Shown piece by piece: positions 35,203-42,875 of a stretch of 64,000 bases of DNA (within the stretch, counting starts at the first letter, position 1; every line of letters starts with the position of its first letter). The DNA comes from Mycolicibacterium chubuense NBB4. Its GTDB lineage: Bacteria > Actinomycetota > Actinomycetes > Mycobacteriales > Mycobacteriaceae. The translations under genes and the position numbers were made by a program. The stretch spans positions 248,001 through 312,000 of the forward strand of contig NC_018027.1 of NCBI RefSeq assembly GCF_000266905.1, read 5' to 3'. The notes beneath the pieces were generated by a model. It was given only the letters and a program-made list of their open reading frames with translations, was not told the DNA's origin and did not search any database.

Positions 35203-35479
35203 CCGTCGTCCCGAACCCGGTCCCGACGCCGGCCTCGACGAGCTGCAGGCCGACATCGAACAGACGCGCAACGAGCTGGGCGACACCGTGAGCGCCCTGT
35301 CGGACAAGTTCGACGTCAAGAGCAGGGCCCAGCAGAAGGTCACCGACACCAGACACGCGGTCGCGGAACGCGGTCAACACGTGGTCCAGACCGCCGCGTC
35401 CAAGCCTGCCGTACCCGTCGGGCTGCTGGTGGCGACCGTGGCCGCGGTCGGCCTGGTGATCTGGCTGCGCCGCCGCTGA
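35186..35479 (+). CDS. DUF3618 single-span membrane protein
   Basis: 97 residues. The conserved DUF3618 block is LQADIEQTRNELGDTVSALSDKFD, followed by RAQQKV and a C-terminal helix VGLLVATVAAVGLVIWLRRR anchoring it with the N-terminus in the cytoplasm. Overlaps the holin-like gene by 17 bp, so the two are translationally linked. Confidence 0.82.
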   Translation: MAAEPDRRPEPGPDAGLDELQADIEQTRNELGDTVSALSDKFDVKSRAQQKVTDTRHAVAERGQHVVQTAASKPAVPVGLLVATVAAVGLVIWLRRR

Positions 35480-35606
35480 CGGGCCGGCATCTCGATTTGC
35501 TCCACCGCCGGCCGGCATGTGCCTGGGTCACGTCTTTCGTCAGCAGAGGTTTGCTGTATTTGCGCGCTGCGTGTGAAGCTGCCGGATCCGGGTTACGGTT
35601 TCTTGC

Positions 35607-36302
35607 ATGACTCGTTGGCTGCCGGGTTTCGACGACCGCCTCACCGAGTTGCTCGCGCAATGCGCCCGCGACGCCGGCGAGGACGTCGACACCTACGTGG
35701 CGCGCGCCGTGGCAGCGCAGATGGTCGCCGACCTGCAGGACATCGGCGGTGCCGGGCTGCGTGGATCGCTGACGCGCATGACTCAGGCGGCCGCTGACGG
35801 GGTCGTCCCGCGGGGGGTGATCGCAGACCCGCAACGTTTGCGCGCGCTGTATGCGACGGGCCAACTGGATTCACCGACCGAAGAGTCCTACGACCGCATC
35901 ACACGGGCCGCCGCCGACGCCTTGGACGCACCGTTCGCCGCACTGACCCTCGTGGACGACGGGCGGCTGTTCTTCAAGAGCGCCATCGGCATGAGCGGCA
36001 CCAGCGCGCAGGTACGGCAGATCCCGCTGTCGCAGTCTCTGTGTGAGTTCACCGTCGCCAGGGGTGCCCCGCTGGTCGTCGGGGACGCCACCACCGACCC
36101 GGCCTTCGAGACCCACCCGGCGGTCAGCCAGGGGAACCTCGTCGCCTACCTCGGTATCCCGTTCGGAGATGCCGACGGAAACGTCCTCGGATCGCTCTAC
36201 GTCTCCGACATCAGACCGCGCCGATGGGGCACCGGGCACATCCGGACGTTGAGTGACTTCACCTGCATCGCCGCCGAACGACTCCTCGGCGGGGTCGCCT
36301 GA
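35607..36302 (+). CDS. GAF-domain sensor protein
   Basis: 231 residues. Residues ~80-225 form a GAF domain (PTEESYDRITRAAADALDAPFAALTLVDDGRLFFKS, here seen in part; SQSLCEFTVARGAPLVVGDA). The first ~50 residues resemble an antitoxin-like or DNA-contact helix region (DRLTELLAQCARDAGEDVDTYVARAVAAQM). No kinase, GGDEF or HTH output is present. May bind a small ligand or sense redox through Cys in SQSLCEF. Start ATG 35607 has no strong ribosome site. Confidence 0.78.
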   Translation: MTRWLPGFDDRLTELLAQCARDAGEDVDTYVARAVAAQMVADLQDIGGAGLRGSLTRMTQAAADGVVPRGVIADPQRLRALYATGQLDSPTEESYDRITRAAADALDAPFAALTLVDDGRLFFKSAIGMSGTSAQVRQIPLSQSLCEFTVARGAPLVVGDATTDPAFETHPAVSQGNLVAYLGIPFGDADGNVLGSLYVSDIRPRRWGTGHIRTLSDFTCIAAERLLGGVA

Positions 36303-36311
36303 CCACGTCCC

Positions 36312-36572
36312 TCAGACCTTCTTGATACCGACGATCTTGCGCATCTGAGTTCCGAGCGGATATTCCAGCACCATCGGCTCGCCGTTCTCGCCGACCGGTT
36401 CCGAGGTCAGGACGACCCGGGGCACCTCCCCGGTGTCCATCGAATGCACCGTGTCGACTCTGGCGACGTAGAAGACGTGTGTTCGCGGATCCGTTTCCCC
36501 GCTCACCGTCAACGCGTCTCCGCGGCGGAGGTCTTCGACCGCTACCGCCACGATGTCGTACTGCTTGGCCAC
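36312..36572 (-). CDS. Conserved small beta-rich protein, 86 residues
   Basis: Starts at GTG 36572 behind GGGAGGAG. Product begins VAKQYDIVAVAVEDLRRGDAL and contains VSGETDPRTHVFYVARV and LEYPLGTQMRKIVGIKKV. Looks like a small beta-barrel; no cysteine or membrane segment. Convergent with the GAF gene (9-bp gap). No known function. Confidence 0.6.
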   Translation of the reverse strand: MAKQYDIVAVAVEDLRRGDALTVSGETDPRTHVFYVARVDTVHSMDTGEVPRVVLTSEPVGENGEPMVLEYPLGTQMRKIVGIKKV

Positions 36573-36658
36573 TGATCTCCTCCCGGACGACAGCTCGGTG
36601 TGCACCTTGGGGTTTCATTCTCGACGACGCGTGGCAGAGGCGGCGGCGCAGCCGCCGG

Positions 36659-37498
36659 TCAGTTCGTCTCGGCGGCCAGCCTGGCCCGCTCGCGCATCGA
36701 CGCGACCACGCCGCCGTCATTGAGGATGTCGGTCCCGGTCAGATAGCCCGCCCGGGCACTGGCGCAGAACGCCAGCAGCTCGGCCATCTCCTCGGCGGTG
36801 CCCCACCGCGGGACGGCGGCGTCGGTGACCAGCGCCCCGGCCCCGGCCTGCTCTTCGAGCCTGCCCATCTCCGTGTCCGTCGAGCCGGGGGACATCGACA
36901 CGATGCGCAAACCGCGGCCGTTGAATCGCTCGGACTGCGCAGCGCTGTACCAGCGGACGAAGTTCTTGCTGATGGCGTAGGCCAGCCCCGACCGAGCTTC
37001 TTCGGGGGCGATCGCGCAGGCGGCGAGCATGTCGGCCAGGAAGGCGTCGGCGTCCACCAGCGCCTGCGGGAAGCCTTTCGCCGGAACGAACTCGTCGGGC
37101 AGCAGGTAGGCGGCCATCGAGGCCACGTTGACGATCGCGGCGCCCTCGCCGGCGACGTCGAAGAAGACTTCGTTGACGTTCAGGGTGCCGATCGCGTTGG
37201 TCCGCATGACGTAGTCGGCGGTCCCCATGCTGGGGCTCACCCCGGCGGTGTGGATGACCGAGGCGATCGAGCCCAGGGCGGACGCGGTGTCGAACAAGGC
37301 GGTGACCGCCGGCCGGTCGGTGACATCGCAGTGGACGGCCGTGACGCTGACGCCGAGTTCGGCCAGCGTGGCGGCGGCGGTGTCGAGCCGGTCCCGCCGG
37401 ACGTCGCAGAGCACGATCGGCCGCTCTTTCCCGACGATCTTCGCCGTCGCCAGACCCATGCCGCCCGCACCACCGGTGATCACCGAAACGCTGTTCAT
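36659..37498 (-). CDS. Short-chain dehydrogenase/reductase
   Basis: 279 residues. TGGAGGMGLATA is the NAD(P)-binding motif, NVASM holds the catalytic Ser and YAISK the Tyr-x3-Lys pair; NDGG near the C-terminus is typical. Classical SDR, slightly long because of an insert around 140-165 after the catalytic Ser. Substrate unknown. Divergent from the DUF5718-like gene. Confidence 0.87.
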   Translation of the reverse strand: MNSVSVITGGAGGMGLATAKIVGKERPIVLCDVRRDRLDTAAATLAELGVSVTAVHCDVTDRPAVTALFDTASALGSIASVIHTAGVSPSMGTADYVMRTNAIGTLNVNEVFFDVAGEGAAIVNVASMAAYLLPDEFVPAKGFPQALVDADAFLADMLAACAIAPEEARSGLAYAISKNFVRWYSAAQSERFNGRGLRIVSMSPGSTDTEMGRLEEQAGAGALVTDAAVPRWGTAEEMAELLAFCASARAGYLTGTDILNDGGVVASMRERARLAAETN

Positions 37499-37598
37499 GG
37501 CTAGTGATGCTAACTAAACTGGTCGGCGTCGGGGCCCGGCTTGGCGTACTTCACTCCGCCGAATCAGCCGGCCCACTCCCCGCGTACGCTGCTCAACC

Positions 37599-38408
37599 GT
37601 GATCGATATCCCCCTGAGCGACATGCGCGACTGGTTCGGCTTCGGGGTGGCGGGTAACTTCGCGGGGCATCTCGAACAGGCCGGAGAGGCCGTGGATTTC
37701 GTCAACGTGGCCAGCGAGGGCACCGCACCCAAGGGCATCTTCCCGTGGTACGCGCCCGGCTCCGACACCTTCCTGGGTGAGTTCCCGCTGTCCAACGACT
37801 CGATCGTGCTGCCGAGCGAGAGCCCGGAGTTCTCCGGCCCGTTCAACCTGCAGATCGAGCCGGAGGTGGGGCTGGCCTGCCGGGTGGTGTGGAGCGGCGA
37901 CACCGTGGCCACGCTGCAACCGTTCGCGCTCGGGGCCTTCAACGACTGCTCGATCCGGCGCCCCGGCGCGCCGAAGATCAGCCACAAGAAGAACTGGGGA
38001 CCATCGTCGAAGGGGGTGGGGCCGGCGTTCTTCGACGTCAGCGACCTGACGCCCGACGGTCCCACCGCGACACTTCGGCTCGTCTGTTTTCTGCACAACG
38101 ACGGCGAGGAGCACGAATACGGTGTCGACAGTCCGCTGATCGGCTACTCGTACTACGGCGAGGTGCTGCTGGACTGGATCGTCGAACGCCTCGCCAATCA
38201 GAAGGGCTCTCCCGACACCCCGCTGGAGGATGTCGGTGCGCTGATGGTCGCGAGCGGGCGGCCGGAGAACGTGCTGATCGGGATCGGTGCCACGCGCTAC
38301 ACCCCGCTGGGGGAGAGCACCTTCCTCAGGAAGGGCGACGAGGCGATCGTGCGGGTCTACGACACCGCCACCGACGAGGCCGCGGAGTTGCGCCAGACCG
38401 TGAGGTAG
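37599..38408 (+). CDS. DUF5718 / fumarylacetoacetate-hydrolase-like protein
   Basis: 269 residues. Begins MIDIPLSDMRDWFGFGVAGNF and contains LQIEPEVGLACRVVW, a placement of acidic residues (Glu in IEPE) like the metal site of FAH-fold enzymes, then GAFNDCSIRRPGAPKISHKKNWG. I relate it to DUF5718, whose enzymatic role is not known to me. If FAH-like it would act on a diketo or oxo acid. Followed by an epimerase gene after 23 bp, probably one transcript. Confidence 0.65.
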   Translation: MIDIPLSDMRDWFGFGVAGNFAGHLEQAGEAVDFVNVASEGTAPKGIFPWYAPGSDTFLGEFPLSNDSIVLPSESPEFSGPFNLQIEPEVGLACRVVWSGDTVATLQPFALGAFNDCSIRRPGAPKISHKKNWGPSSKGVGPAFFDVSDLTPDGPTATLRLVCFLHNDGEEHEYGVDSPLIGYSYYGEVLLDWIVERLANQKGSPDTPLEDVGALMVASGRPENVLIGIGATRYTPLGESTFLRKGDEAIVRVYDTATDEAAELRQTVR

Positions 38409-38431
38409 CCGTCGGCTAGCATGACGCCGGC

Positions 38432-39457
38432 ATGACAGACGACGCAGACGATGTAACGGTCGCCGGCCAGCGGGCGCTGGTGCTCGGCGCGAGCGGCAAC
38501 GTGGGTGCCTGCGTGACCCGCCACCTCGCCGCCGACGGTGCCGATGTTCGTGTCCTGCTGCGAAAGACAAGCGCCACCAAAGGTATCGACGGCCTCGACG
38601 TCGACCGCCGCTACGGCGATCCCTTCGATCCGGCAACCGTAGCCACCGCGATGGCCGACCGCGACGTCGTGTACTACTGCATCGTCGACACCAGGGCCGA
38701 GCTCTGGAACCCCGCTCCGTTGTTCGCGACCAACGTCGACGGCCTGCGGACCGTGCTCGGCGTCGCGGCCGGCATGCCCCTGCAGCGCTTCGTCTTCCTG
38801 AGCACGATCGGCACCATCGCCGTCGGCGCCGACGGCGAGACCGTCGACGAGGACACGCCGTTCAACTGGGCCGACAAGGCTGGCAGCTACATCGAATCCC
38901 GGCGCCGTGCAGAAGATCTCGTGATGTCCTTCGTTCGCGAGCGGCGCCTGCCCGCAGTCGTGGTCAACGTCTCCAACCCCTACGGTCCGCCCGACTGGCA
39001 GCCCCGGCAGGGGATGTTCGTGCAGATGGCCGCCCTGGGCAAGATGCCCTTCTATGTCCGGGGCGTGGGCTCCGAGGTCGTCGGCATCGACGACGCGGCC
39101 GACGCGATGGTGCGCGCGTCCCGGCGCGGACGGGTCGGGGAGCGCTACATCGCCTCCGAACGCTTCATGTCCCACCGCGAGTTGGTGACCACCGCGGCCG
39201 ACGCGGTGGGCGCACGCCCACCGCGTATCGGTGTGCCGATGGCCGTCGTCTACGTCGTCGCGTGGGTCGGCGAGATCGTCGGCCGCCTCTTCGGTGTCGA
39301 TGTGCCGATCAGCCGGCAGAGCGCCAGACTGCTCGCGTTGACCTCGCCGGCCAGCCACGCCAAGGCCACGCGAGAATTGGGTTGGCGCCCCGCGCCCACC
39401 GAGGACGCCATCCGGCGCGCGGCCGAGAACTACGTGAGCAGGGCCGCGCAGGGGTGA
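38432..39457 (+). CDS. NAD-dependent epimerase/3-beta-HSD-like oxidoreductase
   Basis: 341 residues. Extended SDR: VLGASGNVGACVTRHL nucleotide motif, STIGTIAV at the Ser position, and YIESRRRAEDLV, in which Tyr-x3-Arg replaces the usual Tyr-x3-Lys. NPYGPPDWQP follows. The changed Lys suggests altered or lost dehydrogenase activity. A C-terminal hydrophobic segment (VVYVVAWVGEIVGRLFGV) may bind membrane or a lipid substrate such as a sterol. Ends 4 bp before the convergent TetR gene. Confidence 0.78.
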   Translation: MTDDADDVTVAGQRALVLGASGNVGACVTRHLAADGADVRVLLRKTSATKGIDGLDVDRRYGDPFDPATVATAMADRDVVYYCIVDTRAELWNPAPLFATNVDGLRTVLGVAAGMPLQRFVFLSTIGTIAVGADGETVDEDTPFNWADKAGSYIESRRRAEDLVMSFVRERRLPAVVVNVSNPYGPPDWQPRQGMFVQMAALGKMPFYVRGVGSEVVGIDDAADAMVRASRRGRVGERYIASERFMSHRELVTTAADAVGARPPRIGVPMAVVYVVAWVGEIVGRLFGVDVPISRQSARLLALTSPASHAKATRELGWRPAPTEDAIRRAAENYVSRAAQG

Positions 39458-39461
39458 CGCG

Positions 39462-40133
39462 TCACCGTTCGAAGACGGGACGGGGCGGTGGCGGGTCGAC
39501 GAGAATCGCTGGGAGAACGAAGGTCTGGATGTAGCGCCGCGCGGTGTCCGGCTTGTCGATGTCGGGGATCACCCCGAGCAGCATGGTGATCGCGGTCGAG
39601 ATGATGAACTGCCCGATGTCCCCGGTCGCGAGGCCGGGCCGGATCCGGTGCGCCGTGTCGTCGGCGCCGATCGCCTCGACGAGTTGCTCGACGAGTTCGG
39701 GTAGCGCCGGGGCATCAGCCACCAGGTGTGCGACGGTGCCCTCGTCGGTCTGTTCCGACAGTGTCTGCAGCAGCGGATCGTGAATCAGCTCGGTGGCGAC
39801 GATCACCAGGGACTCGACGAGAACGTCTGTGAGACAGGCGTTCTCGGGCATCCGCTGCAGGATCTCGATCTGGTGCCGGTGGGTCTTGCGGGCAACCAGT
39901 GCTTCCAGGAGGCGCCGACGGTTCGGGAAGTGACGGTACATCGCCGCGCGGGAGTAGCCGGCCTCGCGCGCGATGACGTCCATGGTCGATGCCTGGAACC
40001 CGCGTTGCAGAATCGACCGTTCCGCGGCGTCCATCAACACGGTCCTCGCCTGCTCCGCGGTGTTTCCGCCGCCGAGCGGACGCCCCCGCGGACGCCGGCG
40101 GGCCGTGGTGGCCGTCGGGTCGTCGTCAGGCAT
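39462..40133 (-). CDS. TetR-family transcriptional regulator
   Basis: 223 residues from ATG 40133. HTH is ASTMDVIAREAGYSRAAMYRHFPNRRRLL near residues 45-75, preceded by a basic Arg/Pro-rich arm. C-terminal domain resembles lipid- or drug-responsive TetRs. Divergent from the secreted hydrolase; the palindrome TCTATAAATAGA between them is the obvious operator candidate. Confidence 0.85.
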   Translation of the reverse strand: MPDDDPTATTARRRPRGRPLGGGNTAEQARTVLMDAAERSILQRGFQASTMDVIAREAGYSRAAMYRHFPNRRRLLEALVARKTHRHQIEILQRMPENACLTDVLVESLVIVATELIHDPLLQTLSEQTDEGTVAHLVADAPALPELVEQLVEAIGADDTAHRIRPGLATGDIGQFIISTAITMLLGVIPDIDKPDTARRYIQTFVLPAILVDPPPPRPVFER

Positions 40134-40190
40134 TGCGCTCCTTCGTGCGGTCCCAGTATGCCCGAGACCTTGTGGACCAGCGCGTTCCAC

Positions 40191-40202
40191 TCTATAAATA
40201 GA
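40191..40202. promoter_or_regulatory. Palindrome TCTATAAATAGA between tetR and the hydrolase gene
   Basis: Arms TCTAT and ATAGA around AA, overlapped at its end by GACGTC. AT-rich against the background and centred in the divergent promoter region, 39 bp before the hydrolase start, so it may be both a -10 region and a TetR operator. Confidence 0.45.
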
Positions 40203-40240
40203 CGTCACAGGCAAAATGTCTCTTTACCCGGGGGAGCAGT

Positions 40241-41968
40241 ATGCAGAAGCGGATGACGGTCGCGGTGGGGGCGGGGCTGATCTCGGCCTCTCTGTCGGGA
40301 GCCCTCTTCCTGGGTATTGCGGCCGCAGAGGCGTCGCCGCGGGCGACCCACTCCGGCTCCGTCTCGGCGACGACCGGTTCGACGCCGGATCGTGGTGACG
40401 CGTCGGCGCGGACGCCGGCTCACAAGAGACCCCGGGCAGGGGGTGCCGCAGCGAGCACATCCGCGAACGGTTCCGGCCGGGACGGTGCCGACGCGGTCGA
40501 AACGCACCAGACGGAGCATCGTCGGTCCACCCGGAAGAGCCGCCCGCCAAGGGCCTTGGAACGGACTGCGCTCAGGGCGCAGCAGCCCCCGGAGAAGGAC
40601 GCGCGGGACTCGGGTCGCACGCCGCAACGCGACCCCGAGCCGAAGGCCGAAACCCATCGCAGGACCTTCCCCGTGTCCGGCGAGAGCTACGCGGCACCAA
40701 GGAACCACACGGCCGAACCCGGCGGCGTACGGGCGCCGCGGGTCCAGCCGCGCGCGGTCGAGCCGCTCGCCCCGGCACCGCAGACCGCATCCCTGGACAT
40801 CGGCGCCACCGCAGAGCCGGACCGGCCTCGTAGAGCGACGATGTTGAACGTCGTTGGCTCCGTTGTTCTCAACATGCTCGTCGGGTTGATCCACATCGTC
40901 GACGGGCCGCCGGTGCTTCCGCCCGACAGCACCGTGACGGTCCGGACGTCGTCGCTGACACTACCGATCGGCAAGGGCCGAATCGTGCAGGCGGACTGGT
41001 ACTTTCCGGAGAACGCCGGCGACTCCACGCGGTTGATCTACCTTCAGCACGGCTTCTTGGCCAGCGGCCCGATGTACAGCTACACGGCGGCACACCTGGC
41101 GGAACGGACCGACAGCATCGTGGTGGCCCCGTCGCTGTCGTCGAACTTCTTCGCTGCCGACGCCGCCTGGGTGGGCGGCTCGACGATGCAGCGCGCGGTC
41201 GCCGCCCTGTTCGTCGGAGATCGGCCGGAACTCACCGAAAGTGCCAGTGCTGCAGCCGGATACGCGGTCACGCTGCCGGAGAAGTTCGTCCTCGTCGGGC
41301 ACTCGGCGGGCGGCACCCTGGTCACCAGCGCGGCGGGATTCATGGTGGACAACGGCGCCATCGACGATCTGGTCGGTGTGGTCATGCTCGACGGCGTCGA
41401 GCCCGCAGGCTCACACCTGGTCAGCCAGGCGCTGGCCAAGCTGACGGGCGCCGACGATCGGCCGATATACCTGATCTCCTCCGAGCGTTACTTCTGGAAT
41501 CGCGGCGGCGACATGGCGGACAAGCTCGAGCTGGCCCGACCCAACCGGTTCGACGGCGTCGGCCTCACCGGCGGGCTGCACATCGACTACATGGAGGGCG
41601 GTAACCGGCTCATCCAGCTCGGTGAATATCTGGTCGCGGGCTTCTCGGAACCGCAGAACACCGACGCGGCCGGCATCATCACCGCCGGGTGGGTGAACGA
41701 CATGTTCGCCGGAACGACCACCGAGGGGATCTACGGCCAGCCCGGGCAGAGCATCCCGGTCAGCACGCCGGCGGGCACGGCCTCCGCGGTCGTGCTGCCG
41801 CTCGGCGAGCCCGCGCGCCCGGTTTGGCCGCCCCTGCTCGACGCCGTCCTGACGGCGATCTTCGACTTCGCCGGCAAGTACTTCTTCGTCTACGAACCGT
41901 TGCCCGGACACGAGGTGCCGGTGGCTACCGGCGGGCTTGCACCGGTGGGTGCCCTCACCCCTCTCTGA
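40241..41968 (+). CDS. Secreted alpha/beta-hydrolase with a long disordered N-terminal region
   Basis: 575 residues. Signal peptide (VAVGAGLISASLSGALFLGIAAAEA), then ~165 residues rich in Arg, Thr, Ala, Pro and Glu with no predicted structure, then an alpha/beta-hydrolase domain from ~240: LIYLQHGFLASGPMY (oxyanion loop) and VGHSAGGTLV (nucleophile Ser). The architecture, a low-complexity linker before an esterase, is common in mycobacterial cell-wall enzymes. A lipid esterase is likely. GGGGGAG precedes the ATG. Adjacent to a cutinase. Confidence 0.75.
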   Translation: MQKRMTVAVGAGLISASLSGALFLGIAAAEASPRATHSGSVSATTGSTPDRGDASARTPAHKRPRAGGAAASTSANGSGRDGADAVETHQTEHRRSTRKSRPPRALERTALRAQQPPEKDARDSGRTPQRDPEPKAETHRRTFPVSGESYAAPRNHTAEPGGVRAPRVQPRAVEPLAPAPQTASLDIGATAEPDRPRRATMLNVVGSVVLNMLVGLIHIVDGPPVLPPDSTVTVRTSSLTLPIGKGRIVQADWYFPENAGDSTRLIYLQHGFLASGPMYSYTAAHLAERTDSIVVAPSLSSNFFAADAAWVGGSTMQRAVAALFVGDRPELTESASAAAGYAVTLPEKFVLVGHSAGGTLVTSAAGFMVDNGAIDDLVGVVMLDGVEPAGSHLVSQALAKLTGADDRPIYLISSERYFWNRGGDMADKLELARPNRFDGVGLTGGLHIDYMEGGNRLIQLGEYLVAGFSEPQNTDAAGIITAGWVNDMFAGTTTEGIYGQPGQSIPVSTPAGTASAVVLPLGEPARPVWPPLLDAVLTAIFDFAGKYFFVYEPLPGHEVPVATGGLAPVGALTPL

Positions 41969-42071
41969 GTTCATCGGACTCGGCTCCCGGGCGCCGACGG
42001 AATTTTTCGCGACAGCGCGGACATTTCATCTAGTGCTGCCGCGGGGCGGCCATTGACGAAGGAGACTCCCG

Positions 42072-42809
42072 ATGTCCGATCGCCGTTCGACCGCCAGCGT
42101 GGTTTCCGGACGCACCGTGCGGCGCGCCCTGGTCATGGCCGGGATCGGCGGGTTGACCGCGGCCGGCCTGCTCGGTCCGGGTGCGGCGAGCGCGCAGGCG
42201 GCGGCGTGTCCGGACGTGGAGGTGGTCTTCGCGCGCGGCACCGCCGAACCGGCGGGGCTCGGCCGCGTCGGACAGGCTTTCGTGGATGACCTGCGCAGCG
42301 ATCTCGGCGGCCGCACCGTCGGCACCTACGCCGTGAATTACCCTGCCTCCTACGACTTCCTGCAATCCGCGCCGCAGGGGGCCGATGACGCCGGCGCCCA
42401 CGTCCAGGCCACCGCGGCCTCATGTCCAACCACCAGCATCGTGCTCGGCGGTTACTCACAGGGTGCCGCGGTCGTCGACCTCATCAGCGCCGATCCCGGT
42501 GCGACGTTCGGCTTCGGCCGCCCGATGCCCGCGTCGGTCGCCGACCACGTCGCCGCGGTCGCGGTCTTCGGGAACCCCGCGGGCAGAATCGGCCGCACGC
42601 TGGCCTCGGCGAGCCCGCTGTACGGCGCCAAGACGATCGACCTGTGCAACGGAGCCGACCCGGTGTGCTCGAACGGGGACGACCGCCCGGCCCACAGCCG
42701 GTACGTCGAAGCCGGGTTTCCCACGCAGGCAGCAGATTTCGTCGCCGCCAAGGTCGCCCGGCACGGCGCCTCGGACGTGAGGATCAACGCCTCGGGCAGC
42801 GTCGGCTGA
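42072..42809 (+). CDS. Cutinase-family secreted esterase
   Basis: 245 residues. Signal peptide ending near ASAQA, then the cutinase fold: CPDVEVVFARGTAEPAGLG, nucleophile in GGYSQGA, catalytic Asp in CNGADPVCSNGDDRPAHSRY and the following His. Conserved Cys pairs are present. Hydrolyses ester bonds of lipids or polymers. ATG 42072 has GAAGGAGA upstream. Downstream of the alpha/beta-hydrolase by 103 bp. Confidence 0.92.
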   Translation: MSDRRSTASVVSGRTVRRALVMAGIGGLTAAGLLGPGAASAQAAACPDVEVVFARGTAEPAGLGRVGQAFVDDLRSDLGGRTVGTYAVNYPASYDFLQSAPQGADDAGAHVQATAASCPTTSIVLGGYSQGAAVVDLISADPGATFGFGRPMPASVADHVAAVAVFGNPAGRIGRTLASASPLYGAKTIDLCNGADPVCSNGDDRPAHSRYVEAGFPTQAADFVAAKVARHGASDVRINASGSVG

Positions 42810-42875
42810 GTCGCGCCCTGTACGGGCATCGCCGAACCGCCCCGATCGACCCGGATCGCGTGCGACAGTGCGCGG

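Noticed and set aside
34798..35479. Prophage remnant suggested by the holin-like protein
   Set aside because: No other phage gene nearby; holin-III/DUF3618 pairs are ordinary chromosomal genes in actinobacteria.
35482..35513. 7-bp GGCCGGC/GCCGGCC hairpin after the DUF3618 gene as a terminator
   Set aside because: The arms are short, the loop is 18 bases and such GC-rich pairs are frequent by chance here.
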